Positions 42,888 to 51,069 of a stretch of DNA of 64,000 nucleotides are shown here, piece after piece (the stretch's first letter is position 1; every line of letters starts with the position of its first letter). A program made the translations under genes and the position numbers. The DNA is taken from NCBI RefSeq assembly GCF_000272475.1, contig NZ_AKFJ01000121.1, positions 32,645 to 96,644 on the forward strand, given 5' to 3'. The notes under the pieces are model-generated. The model worked only from the letters and a program-made list of their open reading frames with translations, had not been told where the DNA came from and searched no databases. This DNA comes from Novosphingobium sp. Rr 2-17 (GTDB lineage Bacteria; Pseudomonadota; Alphaproteobacteria; Sphingomonadales; Sphingomonadaceae).

Positions 42888-44855
42888 ATGAGTGACGCGA
42901 CTTCGGCTGCCGTTTCGAGTGTGAGCGATGCCGTAACTGCCGATACGCCACTGGCGTCTAGGCATGGTCCTGGTTCCGGCCACGGCACCGGCAATATTTC
43001 CAAGCTGGCGCTGGGCGCGGTGGGCGTCGTGTTCGGCGACATCGGCACCAGCCCGATTTATGCTTTCCGTGAAACTTTCGTCGGCCCGCATCCGCTGGCG
43101 ATCGACGAATTGCATATCCTGGGCGTGGTCAGCCTGATCTTCTGGTCGATGACCCTGGTGGTTTCGATCCAGTACGTCAGCGTCCTGATGCGCGCGGATA
43201 ACAAGGGGCAGGGCGGCAGCCTGGCGCTGGTCGCGCTGATCTCTCACGGCATCAAGAAAACGCGCTACGGCGGGCTGCTGGTGATGCTGGGCGTGTTCGC
43301 GACTTCGCTGTTCTACGGCGATTCGATGATTACCCCTGCGGTCTCGGTGCTGTCTGCGGTCGAAGGCCTGACGGTCGTTCAGGCCAACCTGACGCCGTTC
43401 GTACTGCCGATCGCGCTGATCCTGCTTGTCGGCCTGTTCGTGCTGCAAAAGAACGGCACCGCCAAAGTCGGCGCGCTGTTCGCGCCGGTCATGGTGGTCT
43501 ATTTCATCGTGTTGGCAGTGCTGGGCATTTATCACCTGGTCCAGATGCCGCATGTGCTGGTGGCGCTGAACCCGTGGTACGCGGTGCAGTTTTTCATGAC
43601 CGACAAGATACTCGGCTTCCTGGCGCTGGGCTCGGTCGTGCTGGCGGTGACGGGGGCTGAGGCGCTCTATTCGGACATGGGCCACTTCGGACGCGGACCG
43701 ATGCGCTTGTCGTGGTTCGGCTTCGTCATGCCGTGCCTGCTCATCAATTATTTCGGCCAGGCGGCGATGATCCTGGGCCTCGACGACGACATGGCCGCCG
43801 AGGCGATGCGCAACCCGTTCTTCCACCTGGCTCCTGAAAGCCTGCGCCTGCCACTGGTGATCCTGGCGACCGGCGCCACCTTCATCGCCAGCCAGGCGGT
43901 AATATCGGGCGCGTTCTCGATCACCCATCAGGCGATGCAACTGGGCTTCATCCCCCGGCTTTCCACCCGCCACACCAGCGAGCACGAGGTGGGCCAGATC
44001 TACATACCGTTCGTCAACTGGGCGTTGATGACCGGCGTGATCGTGCTGGTGCTGGTGTTCCAGAACTCGTCGAACCTGGCGTCCGCTTATGGCATCGCGG
44101 TGACCGGGGCGATGTTGATCGACACGTGCCTGATGGCGGTGCTGCTGATCGCACTGTGGCGCTGGAAGCTGTGGCTGGCGATCCCGGTGATCGTCATCTT
44201 CTTCGTCGTCGATGGCGCCTACTTCGCGGCCAACGCCACCAAGGTACCCGACGGCGGCTGGTTCCCGCTGCTGATCGGCGGCATCGCCTTCACTTTGCTG
44301 ACGACTTGGAACAAGGGCCGCAATCTGATGCGCGCGCGGATGACCGAGGCGGCGTTGCCGCTCAACGTCTTCGCCAAAAGCGCCCACGGCAGCGCGGTGC
44401 GCGTGCCGGGCACTGCGATCTTCATGGCCTCCACCAACATCGGCGTGCCTTCCGCGCTGCTCCACAACATCAAGCACAACAAGGTGCTGCACGAACGCGT
44501 GGTGGTGCTGACGGTGGAAGTGCAGGACGTGCCCTACATCGAAACGATCGAGCGCTACGCCGTCTCTGACCTAGGCCAGGGCTTCTACCGCATGACGCTG
44601 CGCTACGGCTTCATGGAAGAAACCGACATCCCCGTTGCCCTGGCGCATATCGACAACTGCGGCGGCCCATTCGAGATGATGAAGACCAGCTTCTTCCTCT
44701 CACGCCAGACCCTGCTGGCATCCGAGCGCCCCGGCATGGCGATCTGGCGCGAAAAGCTGTTCGCCTGGATGATGCGCAACGCCGCAAGCGCGATGGAGTT
44801 CTTCCGCCTGCCCACCAACCGCGTGGTGGAATTGGGCAGCCAGTTGGAGATTTAG
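42888..44855 (+). CDS. kup: Low-affinity potassium transporter Kup
   Basis: Proton-coupled K+ uptake protein in the inner membrane. The 655-residue protein has twelve predicted helices in the first 460 residues, the family stretch G-V-V-F-G-D-I-G-T-S-P-I-Y-A-F near residue 50, G-D-S-M-I-T-P-A-V-S-V-L-S-A-V-E-G, and a cytoplasmic C-terminal domain. It is monocistronic, 121 bases after ccmI. Confidence 0.95.
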   Translation: MSDATSAAVSSVSDAVTADTPLASRHGPGSGHGTGNISKLALGAVGVVFGDIGTSPIYAFRETFVGPHPLAIDELHILGVVSLIFWSMTLVVSIQYVSVLMRADNKGQGGSLALVALISHGIKKTRYGGLLVMLGVFATSLFYGDSMITPAVSVLSAVEGLTVVQANLTPFVLPIALILLVGLFVLQKNGTAKVGALFAPVMVVYFIVLAVLGIYHLVQMPHVLVALNPWYAVQFFMTDKILGFLALGSVVLAVTGAEALYSDMGHFGRGPMRLSWFGFVMPCLLINYFGQAAMILGLDDDMAAEAMRNPFFHLAPESLRLPLVILATGATFIASQAVISGAFSITHQAMQLGFIPRLSTRHTSEHEVGQIYIPFVNWALMTGVIVLVLVFQNSSNLASAYGIAVTGAMLIDTCLMAVLLIALWRWKLWLAIPVIVIFFVVDGAYFAANATKVPDGGWFPLLIGGIAFTLLTTWNKGRNLMRARMTEAALPLNVFAKSAHGSAVRVPGTAIFMASTNIGVPSALLHNIKHNKVLHERVVVLTVEVQDVPYIETIERYAVSDLGQGFYRMTLRYGFMEETDIPVALAHIDNCGGPFEMMKTSFFLSRQTLLASERPGMAIWREKLFAWMMRNAASAMEFFRLPTNRVVELGSQLEI

Positions 44856-44903
44856 GGGCGGGCGGTCTGATGGCTGCTCGATAGTGGCCACAGAACGTGG
44901 GCG

Positions 44904-45330
44904 CTATTCCTCGAACCAGAGATCATCATCGGCTGCGAAGGATAGCAGCATTTTTGCCCGCGATGCCAAGAGCGGAGCAAGTGTAGCCCGGTCTTCGGCT
45001 GTGCCGATGCTCCATCCCTCGACGGACTTGTTTTCGCTCCACTTTTCGGCTGCGTCCTGCCAACGGGCGGCAATATCCCGAAGGCCCTCGCGAGGGTGTC
45101 TCTCAGGGCCGCAACCAGTGTAGTCTGTGGGCAGGTCGCCGGAGACGGCCCACCATCCGACGCACCCGGGGTTTATCACGCTCTCGATCGCCCAGACCGC
45201 GACATACGGCCAACGCAGGCCAATCGCCGACCTCTCCGTGCACCACGCCTTCGCGGGTCAGATGTTCGATCACACGGGCGCGTTCGCTGTGGCACCACTC
45301 TTGCTCTTCGGCTTCACTAGGATCGTCCAT
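44904..45330 (-). pseudogene. DUF4826-like gene with a frameshift
   Basis: Two minus-strand frames join into one plausible protein. The N-terminal part starts at ATG 45330 (M-D-D-P-S-E-A-E-E-Q-E-W-C) and runs through H-G-E-V-G-D-W-P-A. The C-terminal part continues in another frame as W-P-Y-V-A-V-W-A-I-E-S-V-I-N-P-G-C-V-G-W-W-A-V-S-G-D-L and ends D-D-D-L-W-F-E-E at 44904. The frames change near 45208-45216. Together they give about 142 residues resembling the small proteobacterial DUF4826 family (name from memory). Either the gene is broken by a small indel or the sequence has an error. Function is unknown. Confidence 0.7.
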
Positions 45331-45493
45331 GCGGTCATGGTGCGACAAACAGCATGCCAATAGCAACCTGTAGATGCCGGTTATCGAGAAATCCGATCCC
45401 CGCCTTGGACTGCGTTATCTTTTGCGACGCTTGTTCGTCCGAGGTCACGTTTGGAGGGGAAGGCGGCAATCGCCCTCAGCCCCACACCCACCC

Positions 45494-46156
45494 TCAATCG
45501 TGCGGCGGGTTCTCGATCACTTCTTCTTTCGCATCCTGGCCCAGGCCGTGCTTCAGCACCATCGGCAGTTGCGAGAAGGTGAAGATGAACGATATCACGG
45601 TGAAGCCCCAGACTTTCGCCTGCAGCCAGGTGTTGAAGTCCACGGTGTAGACCAGCACCGTGTTCAGCACCGCGAGGAGCAGGAAGAACCAGGCCCAGTT
45701 GCGCGACAGCTTCAGCCAGCCTTCTTCACTCAGGCCTTCGAAGGCGGACTGGAGGAGATACTTGAGCATCGCCTTGCCGCGCCACAAGCCGACGAACAGC
45801 GCGCCGGAGAACATCAGGTATACCGCAGTGGGCTTGATCTGGATCCAGAACGCATCGTGGAAGATCACGGTTAGCGCGCCGAAGCCCAGGATCAGCGCCG
45901 TGGTCAGCCAGAGCATCGGCGAGATGTGACCGAGGCGCCATTTCGAGACGATCAGCGCGATCACGGTGGCGATCATGAAGGCGATGGTGCCTTTGATGAC
46001 CGCGGCCACCGTCGCCAGCGGCTGCGCGTCGCCGGGGGGCGAGTAATGGCGATAGGCCAGGAAGAAGATCAGCAGCGGTCCGAAATCGACCGCCAGGTTG
46101 ATCCAACTGCTCTTTGGCTTGGGCTTGGCGTCGAGAGGGGCAGTAGTATCCGTCAT
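45494..46156 (-). CDS. yciB: Inner membrane-spanning protein YciB (septation protein A)
   Basis: A 220-residue YciB/IspZ-family protein with five or six helices. Family features include N-L-A-V-D-F-G-P-L-L-I-F-F near the start, K-P-T-A-V-Y-L-M-F and W-x-x-L-N-W-A-W type W-A-W-F-F. It is linked to envelope integrity and septation in other bacteria. The ATG at 46156 overlaps the ftsY stop by one base (TGATG), so it is coupled to ftsY. Confidence 0.92.
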   Translation of the reverse strand: MTDTTAPLDAKPKPKSSWINLAVDFGPLLIFFLAYRHYSPPGDAQPLATVAAVIKGTIAFMIATVIALIVSKWRLGHISPMLWLTTALILGFGALTVIFHDAFWIQIKPTAVYLMFSGALFVGLWRGKAMLKYLLQSAFEGLSEEGWLKLSRNWAWFFLLLAVLNTVLVYTVDFNTWLQAKVWGFTVISFIFTFSQLPMVLKHGLGQDAKEEVIENPPHD

Positions 46157-47115
46157 CACGCAATTCCCGCGATCACCCGCGCAAGCAGGTCGGGGTTGAA
46201 GGGGCGCAGGTCGTCGATCTTCTCGCCGACGCCGATGGCGTGGATCGGCAACCCGTATTGCTCGGCTGCCGCGACGAGGATGCCGCCGCGCGCGGTGCCG
46301 TCCAGCTTGGTCATGATGAGGCCGGAAACGCCCGCGACTTCCTTGAAGGTTTCGATCTGCGACAGCGCGTTCTGGCCATTGGTGGCATCGAGCACCAGGA
46401 CCACGTCGTGCGGCGCCTCGGGGTTGAGGCGGCCCAGCACGCGGCGGATCTTGGCCAGCTCGTCCATCAGTTCGCGCTTGTTCTGCAGGCGACCGGCGGT
46501 GTCGACGATCAGGGCATCGATGCCGGTATCGGTGGCGGCCCTGACGGCATCGAACACGACAGACGCGGGATCGCCGCCTTCGGGGCCTTTGATGAGCGGC
46601 ACGCCGAGGCGGTCGGCCCAGACGGCCAACTGGCCGATCGCGGCGGCGCGGAAGGTGTCGCCGGCGGCGAGCATGACCGAATAGTCCTGCTCCTGGAACA
46701 AGTGCGCCAGCTTGGCGATGGTGGTGGTCTTGCCCGATCCGTTGACGCCGATCACCAGGATCACTTGCGGGCGCGGGAAGGCGACCACGTCGAGCGGCTT
46801 GGCGACGGGGCGCAGGATCTCGGCGATCTCACGCGCGACGACTTCCATGATCGCGCGCTCGTCGGCATCGCGCTCGAAGCGTTCTTCGGCCAGGCGATCA
46901 CGGATGCGGGCGGCGGCGCGCGGGCCGAGGTCCGACATGATGAGCGCGTCTTCCAGATCGTTGAGCTGCGCCGGGGTCAGCCGCCCACCGCCGACGATGC
47001 CGGCGAGGTTGCCGGCCAGGCGCTCGGACGTCTTGCGGAAACCGCCGAAGAGGCGATCGGACCAGTCCGCGCCGCCGCCCGGTGCGGGATCGGCCTGCTG
47101 GTCATCGGTATTCAT
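46156..47115 (-). CDS. ftsY: Signal recognition particle receptor FtsY
   Basis: SRP receptor GTPase, partner of Ffh at 13874. The 319-residue protein has a short acidic start, the N domain, the P-loop G-V-N-G-S-G-K-T-T-T, D-T-F-R-A-A-A, D-T-A-G-R-L and T-K-L-D-G-T-A-R-G-G. The extended acidic A domain of enterobacteria is nearly absent, as is usual in alphaproteobacteria. Its ATG at 47115 overlaps the mtaB stop (ATGA). Confidence 0.96.
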   Translation of the reverse strand: MNTDDQQADPAPGGGADWSDRLFGGFRKTSERLAGNLAGIVGGGRLTPAQLNDLEDALIMSDLGPRAAARIRDRLAEERFERDADERAIMEVVAREIAEILRPVAKPLDVVAFPRPQVILVIGVNGSGKTTTIAKLAHLFQEQDYSVMLAAGDTFRAAAIGQLAVWADRLGVPLIKGPEGGDPASVVFDAVRAATDTGIDALIVDTAGRLQNKRELMDELAKIRRVLGRLNPEAPHDVVLVLDATNGQNALSQIETFKEVAGVSGLIMTKLDGTARGGILVAAAEQYGLPIHAIGVGEKIDDLRPFNPDLLARVIAGIA

Positions 47116-48290
47116 GCTTCCAGTATTCCTTCGACAACCCTGGTGGGGGTGATCTGCAGCAGTGCGCCTGCTGGCGTGCCGGTGGGCAAACGCACTGGCG
47201 CGAAGTCGGCTGCGTGGCCGGTCCTGCCGCGTTCGGCAAGCACCCATAGCGGCTGGCCGCAATGGCCCGCAAGCCACGAGGCCCGCTGGCGCGCCACGGC
47301 TTCGCGCAATTCGCCCGCGCGGCGGCGGATGGTGGTGGCATCCACTTGCGGCATCCGCGCGGCAGGGGTGCCGGGGCGCGCGGAGTAAGGGAAGACGTGG
47401 CCGTGGACCACGTTCAGCGCCGCGACGATGGAGAGGTTGGCGGCGTGGGCTGCCTCGTCCTCGGTCGGGAAGCCGGCGATAAGGTCGGCCCCGATGGCGA
47501 TGTCGGGGCGGCGGGCGCGCAGGCGCTCTACCAGCGACAGCGCATCGGCGCGGCTGTGGCGGCGCTTCATGCGCTTGAGGATCAGGTCATGCCCGTGCTG
47601 GAGCGACAAGTGGACATGCGGCGTAACGCGCGGCTCGTCGGCGAGGAGGGCGAACAGCGTATCGTCAACCTCGGCACCATCGATCGAGGACAAGCGCAGG
47701 CGCGGCAGCGCGGGGAACGCGGCCAGGATCGCTTCGCACAAGGTGCCCAGGCGCGGTTCGCCGGGCAAGTCGCTGCCCCACGAGGTCAGGTCGACACCGG
47801 TCAGCACGATCTCGTTGACGCCGGCGTCCTGGTGGACGCGGATGTCGGCGATTACATCCGCCACGGTGCGCGAGCGGCTGGGGCCTCGTCCCTGGGGGAT
47901 GACGCAGAACGTGCAGGCGTGGTCGCAGCCGTTCTGCACTTGCACGAAGCCGCGGGTGTAGGCGGCAGCGGGGCGCGGTGCGGGCGCGGCTGGCACGTTC
48001 CAGGCGCGCGGGTCGAGCTTGGCGGTGTTGGCGATCAGGCCATCGACCTCGGGCATCGCCGCCAGTGCCTCGCGCTCGATCTCGGCGGCGCAGCCGGTTA
48101 CCAGCAAACGCGCCTCAGGCCGGGCGCGGCGGGCGCGGCGGATCGCATGGCGGGTCTGGCGCACGGCTTCGGCAGTGACGGCGCAGGAATTGATCACCAC
48201 CAGATCCTCGGCGCCCGCCAAGAGCGTGCGCAGCGTTTCCGCTTCGGAGAGATTGAGCCGGCACCCCAGCGAGTGAACTTCCAGCGTCAA
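47112..48290 (-). CDS. mtaB: tRNA t6A37 methylthiotransferase MtaB
   Basis: Radical-SAM enzyme converting t6A37 to ms2t6A37 in tRNA. The 392-residue protein has the N-terminal UPF0004 cluster cysteines (S-L-G-C-R-L-N, N-S-C-A-V, T-G-C-A-A-E), the radical-SAM motif C-D-H-A-C-T-F-C and a short TRAM-like end. The start is TTG at 48290, overlapping the dapF stop (TTGA); sequence upstream of it is dapF in another frame. The operon order is dapF-mtaB-ftsY-yciB. Confidence 0.93.
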   Translation of the reverse strand: MTLEVHSLGCRLNLSEAETLRTLLAGAEDLVVINSCAVTAEAVRQTRHAIRRARRARPEARLLVTGCAAEIEREALAAMPEVDGLIANTAKLDPRAWNVPAAPAPRPAAAYTRGFVQVQNGCDHACTFCVIPQGRGPSRSRTVADVIADIRVHQDAGVNEIVLTGVDLTSWGSDLPGEPRLGTLCEAILAAFPALPRLRLSSIDGAEVDDTLFALLADEPRVTPHVHLSLQHGHDLILKRMKRRHSRADALSLVERLRARRPDIAIGADLIAGFPTEDEAAHAANLSIVAALNVVHGHVFPYSARPGTPAARMPQVDATTIRRRAGELREAVARQRASWLAGHCGQPLWVLAERGRTGHAADFAPVRLPTGTPAGALLQITPTRVVEGILEA

Positions 48291-49105
48291 GCGTCGATCC
48301 CGAAGTCCGCCGGATCGAAGCTGCCCCGGAACGACTGCGCGGCCGCGCCGGTCATGACGATCTCGCCGTCCTCGCGCCACTCGATCACCAGCGGGCCGCC
48401 GGGCAGGGTGATGGTGACGCGGCGATCGACCAAGCCGCGCTTCATCGCGCCGATCGCGGTGGCGCACGCGCCAGTGCCGCAAGCACGGGTGAGGCCGACG
48501 CCGCGTTCCCACACGCGCAAGGTGATCGCATCTCGTGCGGTGACGGCGGCGACGTTCACATTGATCCGCTGGGGAAACAAGGTGTCGTTCTCGACGATGG
48601 GGCCGAGCCGCGCCATGTCGATCGCGTAAGGATCGGTGACGAAGAAGATGACGTGGGGATTGCCGACGTTGACCGCGATCGGGTTGACCAGTTCTTCCCA
48701 GGCCACCGGCAGCGAATGGGTGTCCATCGGATAGGCCAGCGGGATCACGTCCCAATCGAATCGGGGCTTGCCCATTTCCACGCTGATGCCGCCGTCGCTG
48801 GGGGCAGCCGCGATCATGCCGCCCAGCGTTTCGATCCGTGCCGGTGCGCCATGCAGCAGGCCCACCGCGCGGGTGGCGTTGCCGCAGGCTTCCACTTCGC
48901 TGCCATCGGCATTGAATATCCGCATGCGGAAATCGCCGAGCGAGCTGGGTTCCAGCAGGATCAACTGGTCGCAGCCGATGCCGGTGTGGCGATCCGCCAG
49001 CGCCGCCGCGAACCCTGGGTTGAGGGGCGGCAAAGGCGCTTCGCGCGCATCGAGCACGACGAAATCGTTACCCAGGCCGTGCATCTTGGTGAAGGCGATC
49101 CGCAT
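48287..49105 (-). CDS. dapF: Diaminopimelate epimerase
   Basis: Makes meso-diaminopimelate for lysine and peptidoglycan. The 272-residue protein has the two catalytic cysteines in E-A-C-G-N-A-T-R (Cys74) and T-R-A-C-G-T-G-A-C in the C-terminal half, with the start M-R-I-A-F-T-K-M-H-G-L-G-N-D-F. It is the first gene of the coupled minus-strand operon. Confidence 0.97.
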   Translation of the reverse strand: MRIAFTKMHGLGNDFVVLDAREAPLPPLNPGFAAALADRHTGIGCDQLILLEPSSLGDFRMRIFNADGSEVEACGNATRAVGLLHGAPARIETLGGMIAAAPSDGGISVEMGKPRFDWDVIPLAYPMDTHSLPVAWEELVNPIAVNVGNPHVIFFVTDPYAIDMARLGPIVENDTLFPQRINVNVAAVTARDAITLRVWERGVGLTRACGTGACATAIGAMKRGLVDRRVTITLPGGPLVIEWREDGEIVMTGAAAQSFRGSFDPADFGIDA

Positions 49106-49186
49106 GCCGCGCGATCTAGGGTGTCGCAGGCCCCAGGTCCAGAGGCTTGGGTGCTTTGGTAGTGCGGCGATCAGTCGTTTGCGTGC

Positions 49187-50131
49187 TCACTTCTTGAGGC
49201 CGATCTCGCGCAGGCGCTCTTGCAGATAGTCGTCCGCGCTGATCGAATCGGGGTAGCGGTCCGGATTGTCGTCGCTGATGCACTGCGGCAGCGTCACGAA
49301 GGGGAAGTCGCTGCGCAAGTGGAGGAAGAACGGCATCGAATAGCGGCTGTGCCCGGCGCGCGCGCCTTCGGGATTGCGCACGCGGTGGGTGGTGGATGGC
49401 AGGACGTGGTTGGTCAAACGCTGCAGCATGTCGCCGATGTTGACCACCACCGCGCCCTCCGGCGGGGCGATGGACAGCCAGCGACCATCTTTGCCCAGCA
49501 GTTCCAGGCCTGCTTCCTGCGCGCCCAACAGCAGCGTGATGAGGTTGATGTCCTCATGCGCGCCCGCGCGGATCGCGCCGCCCGCGCCTTCGCCGACGGG
49601 TGGGTAGTGGAGCAGGCGCAGCACCGAATTACCGTCCAGGATGGCGGGATCGAACCAGCTTCGGTCGAGGCCCAAGTCTACCGCGATCGCTTCCAGCACG
49701 CGCGCGCCGGCCTTGTCGAACTGGGCGTAGAGTTCGGTGAAGGTCTCCTGAAAGCCCTCGATCTCGGTTGGCCAGACATTGGGCGGCATCGAAGCGGCCA
49801 GCGGAGAGCCGGCGGGCAGATCGCGGCCGACGTGCCAGAATTCCTTGAGATCCTTCTCCGTCGCGCCCTTCGCCACTTCGGTGCGGAACGGGGTATAGCC
49901 GCGCGCGCCGCCTTGGCCGGCGATGAAGTACTGGCGCTTGGTTTCCTCAGGGAGCGCAAAGAACGCTTCGGTCAGCGCCCAGGCGCGCTCGATCAGGTCG
50001 AAGTCGATGCCATGGTCGCGGATCATCGCAAAGCCGAAGGTGCGAAAGCTCTGCCCGATGTCGCGCGGCAGGGTGGCGGCGTCCTTCTCAAGGCTGAGGA
50101 CGGGAATTTCGGCAAGGTCCATGTGGTGCAT
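49187..50131 (-). CDS. Isopenicillin N synthase family 2OG-Fe(II) oxygenase
   Basis: A 314-residue non-heme iron dioxygenase. It has the DIOX_N region (F-R-T-F-G-F-A-M-I-R-D-H-G-I), the iron ligands A-H-E-D and T-T-H-R-V-x-N, and the R-Y-S-M-P-F-F motif that binds 2-oxoglutarate. No beta-lactam cluster is nearby, so the substrate is unknown and the family name should not be read as function. ATG 50131 is used; ATG 50122 is an alternative. It is divergent from the EVE gene. Confidence 0.88.
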   Translation of the reverse strand: MHHMDLAEIPVLSLEKDAATLPRDIGQSFRTFGFAMIRDHGIDFDLIERAWALTEAFFALPEETKRQYFIAGQGGARGYTPFRTEVAKGATEKDLKEFWHVGRDLPAGSPLAASMPPNVWPTEIEGFQETFTELYAQFDKAGARVLEAIAVDLGLDRSWFDPAILDGNSVLRLLHYPPVGEGAGGAIRAGAHEDINLITLLLGAQEAGLELLGKDGRWLSIAPPEGAVVVNIGDMLQRLTNHVLPSTTHRVRNPEGARAGHSRYSMPFFLHLRSDFPFVTLPQCISDDNPDRYPDSISADDYLQERLREIGLKK

Positions 50132-50199
50132 TCCGTCGTGAATCGGTAAGCGGTCGGCATTAGCGGCCTTGCGAGGCCTAGTCGAAGAAAAGGCGACCA

Positions 50200-50607
50200 A
50201 TGGCATACTGGCTCATGAAGTCCGAACCCGATGCCTACGGCTGGGACGATCTCAACAAAGAGGGCGTGGGCACCTGGGACGGCGTGCGCAACCACCGTGC
50301 CGCCAACAATCTGCGCGCGATGGAGGTGGGTGACGAAGCGTTCTTCTATCACTCCAACATCGGCAAGGAGATCGTCGGGATCGTCACGGTCAGCGCCAGC
50401 GGCCTGACCGATCCGAGCGACCCGGAAGGCAAGTGGGCCGCCGTAAAGGTCAAGCCCGTCCGCGCGCTGAAGCGGCCCGTGACGCTCAAGGAGATCAAGG
50501 CCGATCCCAAGCTGGCGGACATGGAAGTGGTTAAACTTTCACGACTTTCGGTAGCCGCGGTGACGCCGGAAGAATGGGCTTACATCCTCAAGCTATCGCA
50601 AGCCTGA
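50200..50607 (+). CDS. EVE domain protein
   Basis: A 135-residue stand-alone EVE (PUA-like) protein. It has W-L-M-K-S-E-P-D-A-Y-G-W, W-D-G-V-R-N-H-R-A-A-N-N-L and F-F-Y-H-S-N. EVE domains bind modified bases in DNA or RNA, and the human relative is THYN1. The cellular role in bacteria is unclear. It starts 68 bases from the divergent oxygenase gene. Confidence 0.93.
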   Translation: MAYWLMKSEPDAYGWDDLNKEGVGTWDGVRNHRAANNLRAMEVGDEAFFYHSNIGKEIVGIVTVSASGLTDPSDPEGKWAAVKVKPVRALKRPVTLKEIKADPKLADMEVVKLSRLSVAAVTPEEWAYILKLSQA

Positions 50608-50618
50608 AAGGGCCTATT

Positions 50619-50644
50619 GCAACCACTTCGCGGTTCGGTGCGTT
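50619..50644 (+). promoter_or_regulatory. Predicted EcfG-type stress promoter for csbD
   Basis: GCAACC (50619-50624) and CGTT (50641-50644) are separated by 16 bases. This matches five of six positions of the alphaproteobacterial general-stress EcfG consensus GGAACC-N16/17-CGTT and lies 47 bases before a CsbD gene, a typical member of that regulon. Confidence 0.55.
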
Positions 50645-50690
50645 TATAACTCGAAGCGACACGTCGTCGCTAACGATAAGGAGACGTATC

Positions 50691-50873
50691 ATGGGTGAAC
50701 TCAAGGATACCGCGAAGGGCCTGGCCAACGAAGTCGCCGGCAACGCCAAGCAAGCCGCCGGTAAGGCCAAGAACGACCCCTCGCTTCAGGCTGAGGGCAA
50801 GGCGCAAGAGACCAAGGGCGAAGTCCAACAGGGCGTCGGCAAGGTCAAGGGCGCTCTCGGCGACCGCGTCTGA
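50691..50873 (+). CDS. CsbD family stress protein
   Basis: A 60-residue hydrophilic protein rich in Lys, Ala, Gly and Glu (M-G-E-L-K-D-T-A-K-G-L-A-N-E-V-A-G-N-A-K), with G-K-x-x-N-D-P-S-L-Q-A-E-G-K typical of CsbD. These proteins accumulate under general stress; their action is unknown. AAGGAG lies eight bases before the ATG at 50691. It has its own predicted EcfG promoter and a terminator. Confidence 0.92.
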   Translation: MGELKDTAKGLANEVAGNAKQAAGKAKNDPSLQAEGKAQETKGEVQQGVGKVKGALGDRV

Positions 50874-50908
50874 CTTGATCGGACATTTCGCCGTAACCGG
50901 CGTTTGGG

Positions 50909-50934
50909 AAAGGGCTGCTTCGGCGGCCCTTTTT
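50909..50934 (+). terminator. Intrinsic terminator after csbD
   Basis: A stem AAAGGGCTGC/GCGGCCCTTT (50909-50918 with 50923-50932, one G-U pair) with a TTCG tetraloop is followed by further T. It ends the csbD transcript. Confidence 0.88.
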
Positions 50935-51069
50935 CATATCCGCCGCCGCCGTTGCAGTCTGGAGCGCCGGGCGCTCACCCATACCAAGGCTCGTTGATCG
51001 AAACGGATATGTTCACCCTTCGCAATGACGACGGGAAGCGGGATCAGCCGCGTTTCACGACTTCTGGTA

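Noticed and set aside
42855..44492. 545-codon open frame antisense to kup
   Set aside because: His/Arg/Gln/Asp-rich shadow of membrane-helix codons; no initiation signal.
49187..50131. Beta-lactam biosynthesis gene
   Set aside because: The isopenicillin N synthase family name covers many unrelated oxygenases, and no ACV synthetase or related gene is nearby.
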